A stretch of 64,000 nt of DNA from an uncultured Granulosicoccus sp. (lineage in GTDB: Bacteria > Pseudomonadota > Gammaproteobacteria > Granulosicoccales > Granulosicoccaceae): the NCBI GenBank assembly GCA_937924505.1, contig CALDSR010000013.1, positions 186,001-250,000 of the forward strand, read 5' to 3'. The notes beneath the pieces are model-generated. The model was not told the DNA's origin. It did not search any database and worked only from the letters and a program-made list of their open reading frames with translations. The translations under genes were made by a program, and so were the position numbers. Below, piece by piece: positions 52,093 to 61,144 of the stretch; within the stretch, counting starts at the first letter, position 1; each line of letters opens with the position of its first letter.

Positions 52093-53745
52093 ATGCACTC
52101 ACTCGAACCCCCAGCCGTTCTGCCCATGCGCTCAAAATTCGCGATATTCGGGCTATTAACATCCCTATGTCTGTTCACCCTACTGCTGCGGTTTCCGGGC
52201 AAGCCATCTCAGCTGATTGCTGATCATTGGCTGTACCTCCCTCTGGAAGCCCCGCTGACTGTGTTGATCTTGTTGATTCTGCGAGGCAAGGCGTTTTCTG
52301 CGGCACGTCTTCTCATCATTGGGTTTATATCTCTGTTACTCCTCTTGCGAGTAGGCGATCTGATATCACGCACCGCTTTTGGGCGCGCCTTCAATCCCGT
52401 AGCAGAATGGCATCTGGTTACGCAAGGGTGGTCCTTGACCGCGAAAACATTGGGCAAGGGCGAAGCTTTGGCATTGGCAGGTGGCAGTTTGATCTTGCTC
52501 CTTCTGGTCGCTGTTTTTTTGTATCGAGGGCTGGGGCAACTAGCTAATCTGTCCAAACGGTCTTACCGACGTGCGCTTGTAGCATCTGCTGTGGTCACGG
52601 TAATTGGAGCAGGCGTGATGGGGTTGGAGACCCTTCACAAAAAGAATTATCGGGTTGGCATGGTCAGCTTTGACGAACTCAGCTCTCGCATCGAGTACAC
52701 CCACAAAAAGATAAAAGACCAAGCAGAGTTCACCAAACTGCTCGCGACGGACCCGATCGCAGATTCCGCCCCCCGATTCGCTGCATTACAGGGACGCGAT
52801 GTCATCATCTTGTTTGTCGAATCCTACGGCCGAACCTTCATCGATAGCGAACAATTTGCAGACAAGGCCGATGCTCGCTTGAAATCGGTAGAATCTGAAA
52901 TCCTGGACGCTGGTCTATCAGTGAAAAGCGCGTGGATTGATTCTCCGATTCGGGGCGGGCGAAGTTGGCTTGCTCACGCGACTCTATCATCGGGCCTCCC
53001 ACTAACAGACCATGCACGCTTTGATCGATTGATTACATCCGATCGCAAGTCCTTACCGGTTTTGTTTAGTGAAGCGGGCTGGGAAACTTCTGTGCTTCTA
53101 CCGGTTGTCAAAGGGGTCAAGTGGGTTGAAGGTGAATGGTACAAGGTGGATCGTTTTTACGATCGCGATGCACTGCAATATCAAGGAAAAGGATTCGGGT
53201 ATGTCACGATGCCTGATCAGTACACATTGACCGCGTTTGAAAATAAGGTTCGCGCGACGGCAGATCGCCCTCTAATGGCGCATATCGGCTTGATGGATTC
53301 CCATGCACCCTGGGGACCGCTGCCTATTCATCAACCATGGGATATTATCGGTGATGGCAGTGTGTTTGATGGCACGCAACGACACGGGGAAACCCACAGC
53401 TGGGCAAAACCCGCACCTGTGCGCATTGCTTACGGAAAATCACTCGATCAAAATTTGAAACTCATTGGTGAATACCTTGCCCGGTTTGCCGACGATGCGC
53501 TGTTTATTGTGGTGGGTGATCATCAACCCGCCAGTGTCATTGATGGCTGGGCGCCTTCATCCGAAGTGCCCATGCATGTGATCTCGGCCGACCCGGCACT
53601 TTTGGAAAGACTGCCTGCTCTGAATTTCAATGATGGTATGCGTCCATTAGCGAATGCAGAAGCCCTGCCCATGCAATCGGTGCGTGGCATGCTATCAACT
53701 GTATATGAAGATCCACTGACCTCGTTTGAAACTTCTCTTAGATAA
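52093..53745 (+). CDS. LTA-synthase-like sulfatase-fold membrane enzyme
   Basis: 550 residues. Four or five N-terminal helices (about 18-190) are followed by an extracytoplasmic alkaline-phosphatase-superfamily domain. Metal and catalytic positions can be placed by analogy with LtaS/OpgB: Glu243 in LFVESYGR, nucleophile position Ser291 in GGRSWLAHATL (Thr in LtaS) and Asp476-His477 in VVGDHQPA. Such enzymes move phosphoglycerol or phosphoethanolamine onto glycans or lipids. It lies 82 bp upstream of a GH17-GT2 beta-glucan synthase, so decorating that glucan is a good guess. Confidence 0.78.
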   Translation: MHSLEPPAVLPMRSKFAIFGLLTSLCLFTLLLRFPGKPSQLIADHWLYLPLEAPLTVLILLILRGKAFSAARLLIIGFISLLLLLRVGDLISRTAFGRAFNPVAEWHLVTQGWSLTAKTLGKGEALALAGGSLILLLLVAVFLYRGLGQLANLSKRSYRRALVASAVVTVIGAGVMGLETLHKKNYRVGMVSFDELSSRIEYTHKKIKDQAEFTKLLATDPIADSAPRFAALQGRDVIILFVESYGRTFIDSEQFADKADARLKSVESEILDAGLSVKSAWIDSPIRGGRSWLAHATLSSGLPLTDHARFDRLITSDRKSLPVLFSEAGWETSVLLPVVKGVKWVEGEWYKVDRFYDRDALQYQGKGFGYVTMPDQYTLTAFENKVRATADRPLMAHIGLMDSHAPWGPLPIHQPWDIIGDGSVFDGTQRHGETHSWAKPAPVRIAYGKSLDQNLKLIGEYLARFADDALFIVVGDHQPASVIDGWAPSSEVPMHVISADPALLERLPALNFNDGMRPLANAEALPMQSVRGMLSTVYEDPLTSFETSLR

Positions 53746-53827
53746 TCGAATCTGATAACCCTGTCAGGCCGTAATTATCATTAGAACAACAAGCAAAGCA
53801 AAAAAACAACAAGTTACGTTTCAAACC

Positions 53828-56593
53828 GTGTTCAAACTCGACAAAACAGCAGCGATAATATACGTCGTCATTGGCGTTGTTATGGTGTTATTCGTCTCCT
53901 TGTTGAATCGACCAATCACTGTGCCTTCGTGGCCTGATACCTTAAACGGGGTATCCTTCTCACCTTTCCGAATCAATCAAACGCCCGAAGACATTACAAG
54001 TTTTCCCAGCGAGGAAGAAGTTCTGGAAGACTTGAAGCTCGTCGACAAGCATGCCAATGCTATACGTACCTATTCAGTTGAAGGTGTCTTGGGAGATATA
54101 CCACGTCTGGCCACTCAAACTGACCTCGAGATTGTTGTCGGCGTTTGGTTAAGTTCTGACCCAAGACGCAATCAGCAAGAGTTAAAACGCTTGGCAAAGA
54201 TCGCCCCTGATTTCAATTCTCAGGTGAAAAGTATTGTGGTGGGCAATGAGGTGCTACTGCGAAAGGAGCTCACAGCGTTTGAAATAGTCAACTTCATCCA
54301 ACGAGTGCGGCGCATTGTGGGGGATGTCCCCATTACGGTGGCCGAAACCTGGGACATCTGGCTGGAGAACCCGGCATTGTCTCGACACGTGGATTTTATA
54401 ACCGCCCATGTACTGCCCTACTGGGAAGGTATTTCGGCTGAGGCCGCACCAGATTATGTGATCAGCAGATACCAACAATTGCAGCAGACCTTCCCTGACA
54501 AACCAATATTACTTGGGGAAGTTGGCTGGCCGAGCGCGGGGCGACAGTTACGCGATGCGGTTCCATCGCAATTCAACCAAACGCGGTTCATGCGTCATTT
54601 CCTCGAATTGGCACACGCAGAAAAAGCCCAATACTTTGCCATGGAGGCCTTTGACCAGCCTTGGAAAGTCCACGAAGGCGAAGTTGGTCGTTACTGGGGC
54701 ATTTACGACGCCTCGCGTCAACCGAAACAAACTTTCGAAAACCTTTCCATCAGCCCGGTAAATGCGTGGCTACCCATGGCAATCGCCACCTTCTTCACAG
54801 CAGGATTATTAACAATAGTCATGCTACGTGATGGCCGCGCTCTGCGCGTCCGTGGCAAAGCGTTTCTGGTAGCAGTCTCGTTCGGTATATCAGGATTCTT
54901 TGTCTGGCATTTACATAGCTACCTCAGTCAATATTTAGTTGGTTCGGAGATAGTCATAGCCTTGCTATTGTTAATCTGTGTATGCGCAGTCGCAACGGCG
55001 CTCGCCGTAGAGGCCCACGAATGGGCTGAAACCTTATGGCAAAAAAAGCGCATCACGACAGCTCCTTGCGAACCACTTCGCTCATTAGGGATGGAAGTAT
55101 TTGAAAAATCCAAACCTGGACCCACGCCTAAAGTTTCCATCCATGTACCCATTCACAACGAACCGCCTTCATTGGTTATAAAAACGTTGCAAGCCTTACA
55201 ACGCCTGGACTATCCAAACTATGAAGTACTGGTCATTGATAACAACACGGACAGTGAAGACACCTGGATGCCCGTGTATCGGTGGTGCGAAGAACAGGGC
55301 TCTCTCTATCATTTCCATCACGTTAAATCATTGGCAGGTTTCAAGGCCGGAGCTCTGAACTACGCCCTCGAACACACCGCAGAAGATGCACAAGTGATCG
55401 CAGTGATTGATAGCGATTATATGGTCAGATCCGATTGGCTTTCTGATTGCATACCGTTGTTTGACGATAAAGACATCGCTGTCGTACAAGCTCCACAAGA
55501 CTACCGCGACGCGGATGAGAACTTGTTCAAGTCCATGCTCTATTGCGAATACGCGGGCTTTTTTGGCATCGGCATGATCAACCGGAATGTGCGCAACGCT
55601 ATTATTCAGCACGGCACCATGACATTGGTTCGTCGCAGCGCGTTACAAGAAGTCGACGGCTGGTCACAATGGTGCATTACAGAAGATGCAGAGCTGGGCT
55701 TGAAGATTCTGGAGGCTGGGCATCGAGCAGTTTACGTTCCCACATCTTATGGACGTGGGCTGATGCCAGATACATTTCACGACTATCGAATGCAGCGCTT
55801 TCGCTGGGCATACGGCTCAATGCGAATATTACGCAAGCATGCGAGTCAACTTGGTGTTTTTACCCAATCGAATCTCACAGCGGGCCAACGTTTTCATTTT
55901 CTGGCAGGTTGGTTACCCTGGCTGTCAGACGCGCTGAGCTTGATGTTCAACTTGTTTGCCATTGGCTTTTCCATTGCGCTCATCTTTGTACCGCACCTGA
56001 TAACGCCACCCGCAGCACTGTTTAGCGCACTGCCACTAGCATTCTTCGGCTTCAAAGTATGCAAGATGTTGATGTTGTACCGCTACCGATTAAAGGCTGG
56101 GTTAAGACAAAGCTTTGCGGCAGCAATAGCGGGATTGGCAGTTTCCCACACGATTGCTCGAGCCATGTTCGCAGGGATGTTTGATAACAATATAGGATTC
56201 TTCCGAACGCCAAAGCAAGCTGATGCTCACTCTGTTTTTAGAGCGTTTCAAGCGGCAAGAGAGGAGTGTTTACTTGCCGTAGCTCTGCTTCTCTCTGCAA
56301 GTGCCATCAGCTTTCGCGACGACACCTATCTCGCTGACACACGGCTTTGGATTGCACTTCTGTGTGTGCAAAGCGTGCCATATGTGTCATCGGTGTTGTT
56401 ATCGATGGTCAGTTCAATGCAGAACGCATCAGCTTCTTTGATACTTAACAATGACCAGCCATTGGCCGAGAAAGGCCAAGCCTTTCAGACGGGACTAAAT
56501 GCCGGTCAAACGGCTCACCCAAGCAGCATACCGGCTACAACTCGTGTTGCTGGTCACGTACACGGCTCAATTGTCGCGGACCAGGAACCGTAG
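53828..56593 (+). CDS. ndvB: GH17-GT2 beta-glucan synthase (NdvB type)
   Basis: 921 residues. Helix 10-28, then a GH17-like domain (about 40-305) with the two glucanase glutamates Glu141 (VVGNEVLLR) and Glu231 (LLGEVGWPS). Helices at about 315-395 lead to a GT2 domain (about 435-680) with DSD Asp528/530, TED Asp620 and QRFRW 656-660. C-terminal helices complete the pore. The same architecture is found in Pseudomonas NdvB, which makes beta-(1,3)-linked periplasmic cyclic glucan. The GH17 domain could act as transglycosylase for ring closure. GTG start at 53828. In operon with the LTA-synthase-like gene. Confidence 0.85.
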   Translation: MFKLDKTAAIIYVVIGVVMVLFVSLLNRPITVPSWPDTLNGVSFSPFRINQTPEDITSFPSEEEVLEDLKLVDKHANAIRTYSVEGVLGDIPRLATQTDLEIVVGVWLSSDPRRNQQELKRLAKIAPDFNSQVKSIVVGNEVLLRKELTAFEIVNFIQRVRRIVGDVPITVAETWDIWLENPALSRHVDFITAHVLPYWEGISAEAAPDYVISRYQQLQQTFPDKPILLGEVGWPSAGRQLRDAVPSQFNQTRFMRHFLELAHAEKAQYFAMEAFDQPWKVHEGEVGRYWGIYDASRQPKQTFENLSISPVNAWLPMAIATFFTAGLLTIVMLRDGRALRVRGKAFLVAVSFGISGFFVWHLHSYLSQYLVGSEIVIALLLLICVCAVATALAVEAHEWAETLWQKKRITTAPCEPLRSLGMEVFEKSKPGPTPKVSIHVPIHNEPPSLVIKTLQALQRLDYPNYEVLVIDNNTDSEDTWMPVYRWCEEQGSLYHFHHVKSLAGFKAGALNYALEHTAEDAQVIAVIDSDYMVRSDWLSDCIPLFDDKDIAVVQAPQDYRDADENLFKSMLYCEYAGFFGIGMINRNVRNAIIQHGTMTLVRRSALQEVDGWSQWCITEDAELGLKILEAGHRAVYVPTSYGRGLMPDTFHDYRMQRFRWAYGSMRILRKHASQLGVFTQSNLTAGQRFHFLAGWLPWLSDALSLMFNLFAIGFSIALIFVPHLITPPAALFSALPLAFFGFKVCKMLMLYRYRLKAGLRQSFAAAIAGLAVSHTIARAMFAGMFDNNIGFFRTPKQADAHSVFRAFQAAREECLLAVALLLSASAISFRDDTYLADTRLWIALLCVQSVPYVSSVLLSMVSSMQNASASLILNNDQPLAEKGQAFQTGLNAGQTAHPSSIPATTRVAGHVHGSIVADQEP

Positions 56594-57076
56594 CTCACCT
56601 GCAAGTTTATTCCATTCCGAGTGCTCCAAGAGACTTTTCAACGAATCGATAGCAGCGCTACGCGGCATACGCTTTTGCTCACGTCGCGCAGCGTCCCACC
56701 TGGTTCATCCAGCTACCAGCAAATTTCTATGCGGGTGGCACACGGATAGCGACATGAGCGCAACATGTAATATAATGCAGTTTAAATTCTCTGCCTTAAA
56801 CGACATATTTCCGCGATCGATTGTGATGAATTTGTGAATATTTCGTGACAACTTATTCACGGAAGATTGACACTAAGTCCGACGGTTGTGTGATTGAACG
56901 AACTCTTACCACGATACACCGAGTCATCGGTCTACACGGGTGCGATTCAGCGATCTCTCACCGCAATAAACTTGCTAGATGGTGTACGGAAGAGTAATCA
57001 AATCACTACTCATATGCTATATACCACTGCCAGCAATTAACTCCTTAATCAACCCTTTTCCAGGAGCAATAACACC
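56594..57076. other. 480-bp intergenic region before the Spondin/FAS1 lipoprotein gene
   Basis: No supportable gene; the 112-codon frame at 56499-56837 overlaps the glucan synthase end and has no resemblance to a family. AT-rich towards 57000. No terminator with a clear T-run found after the synthase. Confidence 0.4.
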
Positions 57077-58828
57077 ATGCTAAGAAACGCCACCGCCGTG
57101 CTGTTTGCCTGCAGTGCCATGACGATCGTCGGTTGTTCATCAAGCGATGACGACGACACCTCTGCCGGAGGCGGCACCGAAGCCGGAATTTTCAGAGTCT
57201 CGGTTACAAACCTCACTACGGGTCAACCAATGACACCGCCTGTGGTTGCTCTTCATGATGCTTCCGTCAGTCTTTTCACAATTGGTCAAGCCGCGAGCCC
57301 TGAGTTACAGGCTATCGCGGAAGATGGCAACAACGATCCGATGGTTGCATTGGCAGCGTCGTTATCAGAAGTGAGCGCTTCCGGCGTAGCCCCCGGACCA
57401 TTCGGCCCAGGTGAGACAACGTCGATCGTCTTAGAGACAGAGGCTGCTGACCAGGTACTCAGCGTGGTCAATATGGTCGTTTGTACCAACGATGGCTTCT
57501 CCGGTACTGACTCGATGGCCTTACCAACAGGCTCTGATACGCTCAGCTTTGAGGCGGTGGCTTACGATGCAGGTACCGAACTCAATGAACTGGATCCTGA
57601 TTACTGGGTGGCGCCTTGTGGTGGTAGCGGTGATAACTTGCATGAAGACGAAGGCGGTATCACGACCCCTCATTTAGGTCAGACAGGTACGGGCGATTTT
57701 GACTTCGTCGGTACAGAATCTGTAATTCGCATAGATGTCGAGCGCCTCGAATCAACAGAAGGCACTTACGAAATTGCGTTCACGAACTTGAGTGTCGGCC
57801 AACCGATGACACCTCCCGTGGCTGCAATTCATGATCCTTCCGTGAGTCTTTTCACGATTGGTGACGCCGCTAGCCCTCAGTTACAGGCAATTGCCGAAGA
57901 CGGCAACAACGCTCCAATGGTTGCATTGGCGCAGTCCTTAGATGAAGTATCCGCCGCTGGTGTGGCATTTGTTGATCCTGCCAACCCAGGACCAATTCAA
58001 CCGAGTCAGACGGCCAACCTCACACTGGTCACTGACGGGGTTGCTCAGGTTTTCAGTGCGGTCAATATGGTTGTATGTACCAACGATGGTTTCACTGGAT
58101 TCGACTCGATTGAGTTACCAACCGGTTCTGATACGCTCACTCTGACTGCCGTACCATATGATGCAGGTACAGAGACCAACGTTCTGGACCCGGACTACTG
58201 GGTACAGCCTTGTGGTGGCAACGGTACAAACATGCATGAAGACGAGAACGGTGTCACCGGTCCTCACCCGGGTCAGACTGGCACAGGCAACTTTGACTTC
58301 GTAGGAACCGATGCAATTTTGGAAGTCACAATTGCTCGTGTAGTCGAGACTGGCGGAGAAGTTGACGGTGGTGAAGTTGATGGCGGAGAAACTGGTGGTG
58401 AAGTTGACGGCGGAGAAGTTGATGGCGGAGAAACTGGTGGTGAAACAACTGGTGGTACACCGGGTGGAAGCTTTGGTCCAGTAGTTACTGCTCTCCAAGC
58501 TACTGGACACGGCAATTTTGTCGACTTCCTCGACACTTCTATCGGTAGCCCTTCTCTGGAAGACAATACCTGGACTGTATTCGCACCAACTGACGCTGCA
58601 CTAGCTGCAGCTACGGGTACCGTTAGCGAGCAGGATCACATCTTTGTAGGTGGCAATCTGGATCCGGATGCCTTGGCAGCGTTGGCTGAAATCGTCACGA
58701 ATGGCAGCAATGCTTTCGCAATCGGCGGCGATGCTTCATCACTGACAGTTGGTGGGTTCGCAGCCACACTGATTGACACAGGTGATGCTGGTGCCACGGT
58801 TTACAGCATCGACGGTGTTCTGCAGTAA
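57077..58828 (+). CDS. Lipoprotein with two Spondin_N domains and a FAS1 domain
   Basis: 583 residues. The signal peptide ends in a lipobox (IVGC, Cys at about 20), followed by an acidic SSSDDDD tether. Two tandem Spondin_N-type domains (about 36-220 and 230-425) share long near-identical stretches (TGQPMTPPV, SVSLFTIG, LQAIAEDGNN, VVCTNDGF, DYW, CGG). A Gly/Glu/Val/Asp repeat linker (about 426-460) leads to a C-terminal FAS1/fasciclin domain (TWTVFAPTDAAL ... YSIDGVLQ). Anchored in the outer or inner membrane, probably adhesive or matrix-binding. CCAGGAGCAATAACACC precedes the ATG. Followed by a strong terminator. Confidence 0.85.
   Translation: MLRNATAVLFACSAMTIVGCSSSDDDDTSAGGGTEAGIFRVSVTNLTTGQPMTPPVVALHDASVSLFTIGQAASPELQAIAEDGNNDPMVALAASLSEVSASGVAPGPFGPGETTSIVLETEAADQVLSVVNMVVCTNDGFSGTDSMALPTGSDTLSFEAVAYDAGTELNELDPDYWVAPCGGSGDNLHEDEGGITTPHLGQTGTGDFDFVGTESVIRIDVERLESTEGTYEIAFTNLSVGQPMTPPVAAIHDPSVSLFTIGDAASPQLQAIAEDGNNAPMVALAQSLDEVSAAGVAFVDPANPGPIQPSQTANLTLVTDGVAQVFSAVNMVVCTNDGFTGFDSIELPTGSDTLTLTAVPYDAGTETNVLDPDYWVQPCGGNGTNMHEDENGVTGPHPGQTGTGNFDFVGTDAILEVTIARVVETGGEVDGGEVDGGETGGEVDGGEVDGGETGGETTGGTPGGSFGPVVTALQATGHGNFVDFLDTSIGSPSLEDNTWTVFAPTDAALAAATGTVSEQDHIFVGGNLDPDALAALAEIVTNGSNAFAIGGDASSLTVGGFAATLIDTGDAGATVYSIDGVLQ
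58352..58435 (+). repeat. 42-bp in-gene tandem repeat (linker of the lipoprotein)
   Basis: Two 42-bp units, each coding GGEVDGGEVDGGET, followed by a partial third unit. Each unit is itself built from 12-15-bp sub-repeats. Length variation by slipped-strand pairing is likely, changing the linker length in frame. Confidence 0.75.
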
Positions 58829-58851
58829 AGTCGTCGTCAAGTGACGATACG

Positions 58852-58887
58852 AAAAACCGGCTGTTCGTCTGATCAGCCGGTTTTTTT
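58852..58887. terminator. Bidirectional Rho-independent terminator
   Basis: Stem CCGGCTG / CAGCCGG with a 10-base loop, preceded by five A and followed by seven T, so it can terminate the lipoprotein transcript on plus and the eboC transcript on minus. Position between the two convergent stops supports this. Confidence 0.9.
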
Positions 58888-58942
58888 ATGCCTGAAGGAA
58901 AATCTGCCTGATGCCTCGTATCAGCAATCCAAACCCCGGATC

Positions 58943-59839
58943 TTAAGTACCTGGAATATAACGCTGCAGGTACAGCGTCAAGCAAAATGCCAGTAAAGCC
59001 ACCACGACCCATAAAATGGAACCTGTGGCTGCGATCAACATGGCATCAACGATCGATATTCCGGCGATCATGCTGACTACCGCACGTGGAATGTCTCCCG
59101 GATGACGGCGCAACACAAATCGCAAAGAGTAGATCAGCCAAAAGATAAAGATCAACACTGTAAGCCACGCTACAAGACTTCCAGTGTGGGTGGCAGCAGT
59201 ATAAATCAACGGTATAGCCAGAAACGCTAGCGGCCACATGTTTTTGACCTCTCCCAGGTTCTCCTGCTTGGCGGTGTAAGTCAGTCCGATCAGATAGCAC
59301 AACAATGCCACCGCACCAACATACAAAACACTTGATGGTTCGTTTGTTAACGTCCAGCCTGCGGTGATATAGACCAACATTCGGCACAGCCCCATGACGA
59401 AAGGACTCAATGGATTATTCTTGTGCCAGGCGTTGTACAGAACAACAGCAACTGCCAACGATATAGCGGCGCCAAATGCAGGCCAACCGCCGCCACCGGT
59501 AGTCATCGCACACCAAGCGATCAGCAGCATGGCAGAGCCCAACATGGCAAACCCTGAACAATAGACACTCCGGGCACTTACCATTCCTGACGGTATAGGA
59601 CGTTCAGGGCGCTCGATTGCATCGATATCCTTGTCAAACGCATCATTGAGGAACATGCCTCCGGTATAGACAAGTGTCATGGCAAGCAGCAGAGCCAGTA
59701 TTCGCCAATCATCTAGTGATGCGCCAGCTAACACGACACCTGCTATCGTATTACTCCATACCGTTGGTAGGTTGGACACACGGCCAAGGCGCAAAAAAAT
59801 AGCGGTGTTCCAGCTCACGTGAGTATGTCGCGGACCCAT
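58943..59839 (-). CDS. eboC: UbiA-family prenyltransferase EboC
   Basis: 298-residue integral membrane prenyltransferase with the first aspartate motif NDAFDKDID and following RPERPIPSG. LGRVSNLPTVWSNTIAGV near the N-terminus is characteristic of the EboC branch. The second Asp-rich motif is weak: GLTYTAKQENLGE occupies its place. Start ambiguous: ATG at 59839 overlaps eboE by 25 bases, while a GTG at 59818 would give a 4-base GTGA overlap. In cyanobacteria the Ebo proteins are needed to move a scytonemin precursor to the periplasm; the lipid made by EboC is not established here. Confidence 0.85.
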   Translation of the reverse strand: MGPRHTHVSWNTAIFLRLGRVSNLPTVWSNTIAGVVLAGASLDDWRILALLLAMTLVYTGGMFLNDAFDKDIDAIERPERPIPSGMVSARSVYCSGFAMLGSAMLLIAWCAMTTGGGGWPAFGAAISLAVAVVLYNAWHKNNPLSPFVMGLCRMLVYITAGWTLTNEPSSVLYVGAVALLCYLIGLTYTAKQENLGEVKNMWPLAFLAIPLIYTAATHTGSLVAWLTVLIFIFWLIYSLRFVLRRHPGDIPRAVVSMIAGISIVDAMLIAATGSILWVVVALLAFCLTLYLQRYIPGT

Positions 59840-61092
59840 TGCAATTCACGCACAATCGCCGCATCCATACTTTGCGTTCGGTATTGCTCCGGCAATACAT
59901 TCCAGGTGTATGTTTCAACCTCGAGATGATTGCTTATCGGGTCGATTTTTTGTTTCTCCAAGGCCTCCCGCACGAAAAACTGCGTGGAAGAAAATTCCCC
60001 CAGGTCATCAAGAAAAACAGGCACATGAAAATGCACACGCCATTCGCGCGCTGCATTGTCATCTTTCAGTGCAGCGAAGGCATCAGCAAGATCCGTATAC
60101 CGATTCAATACCCCATTGTGCTGCTCGACCACCTGGTGCAGGTACACGTTGTCTTCGAAGGGTCGCAGGATTTCGATAGTATCTCGTGTAACATTTTCAA
60201 GACGAAGCCCGGCACTGATCTGCACTTTTCCGATGCCAATACCCGCAGCGCGCAGGTCGGCAACACAAGCATCATAAGACTCGAACTCGACAGCTGCATG
60301 ACACAAGTCCAGACACAAAGTCAGATGCTTGCGTAGCAATGTTTCCGCGTCACCCTGATCCAGCCCAAGCAAGCTTGCCAGTTGTGCCTGTGATTCCGAG
60401 CTGAACAGATGATCACTGAAAAAATTAACCGACTCCTCGATCGTTTCCAGAAAACAACAGGGTTCCGGTTCCAATGCCAACACAATGCATTTTCCCACAC
60501 GCTGTTCAAGCTTAACCAGATGAGCAATGTGCTGAACCATCTTGCGCGCCATGGAGCAAATATCATCCTCACCGCTGACGCGAGCCTTGAACGCGCCGGG
60601 CACTGTGCTGATACTGCCGGTTTGACCTGCTGGCAGAAACTCGGCGAACACATCAGCAACCTGATTGGTGTAGCGCAGGCGTTCATCGTCTTGCCAATCT
60701 GGCAAATACACATCCTCCTTGACTCGTGCGCCATGAAACGGGCCGTAGGGAAAGGCATTGATCGTGAACACATAAAGCTTGTTGTCAGCCAGGAAAGTTT
60801 TGAACTCAGCCAACGCAGCAGGTGCTGCAAGATCATTAACAGCATCGGCTGACAGCCGCAGACCAATACCGAATTTGTCGTCAGGACTCAGGGCCTGACG
60901 GATTTGTGGCATGAAGCGCGCAAGATTGCCGCGAACCTCAGCCCAGGATTCACCCGGATGTATGTTCGAGCAATAGCTGAGGTGGCTTATTGCACCATTG
61001 GCAAGTGAGACTTTCACCGATTCTGTCCAGGTAGTGACAAGGAAATCAGAACAACAGCAGCCGCCAGCTGCCGCATCTGATCTTGATGCCAT
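59815..61092 (-). CDS. eboE: EboE, TIM-barrel metabolite traffic protein
   Basis: 425 residues, xylose-isomerase-like barrel. LSYCSNIHPGESWAEV, FGIGLRLSADAV, NAFPYGPFHGARVKEDVYLPDW, GSISTVPGAFK, LALEPEPCCFLETIEE and LCLDLCHAAVEFE follow the EboE family closely. The N-terminus before the conserved start is unusual (three consecutive Cys); a GTG at 61017 would remove it and fits the family length better. Overlaps eboC, so translation of the two is coupled. Divergent from the EboF-like gene (52 bp). Confidence 0.85.
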   Translation of the reverse strand: MASRSDAAAGGCCCSDFLVTTWTESVKVSLANGAISHLSYCSNIHPGESWAEVRGNLARFMPQIRQALSPDDKFGIGLRLSADAVNDLAAPAALAEFKTFLADNKLYVFTINAFPYGPFHGARVKEDVYLPDWQDDERLRYTNQVADVFAEFLPAGQTGSISTVPGAFKARVSGEDDICSMARKMVQHIAHLVKLEQRVGKCIVLALEPEPCCFLETIEESVNFFSDHLFSSESQAQLASLLGLDQGDAETLLRKHLTLCLDLCHAAVEFESYDACVADLRAAGIGIGKVQISAGLRLENVTRDTIEILRPFEDNVYLHQVVEQHNGVLNRYTDLADAFAALKDDNAAREWRVHFHVPVFLDDLGEFSSTQFFVREALEKQKIDPISNHLEVETYTWNVLPEQYRTQSMDAAIVRELQWVRDILT

Positions 61093-61144
61093 TAGTTAAA
61101 CACGAATTGTGTTGCCATGAAACCACTGTGCTCAGTATCATCGA

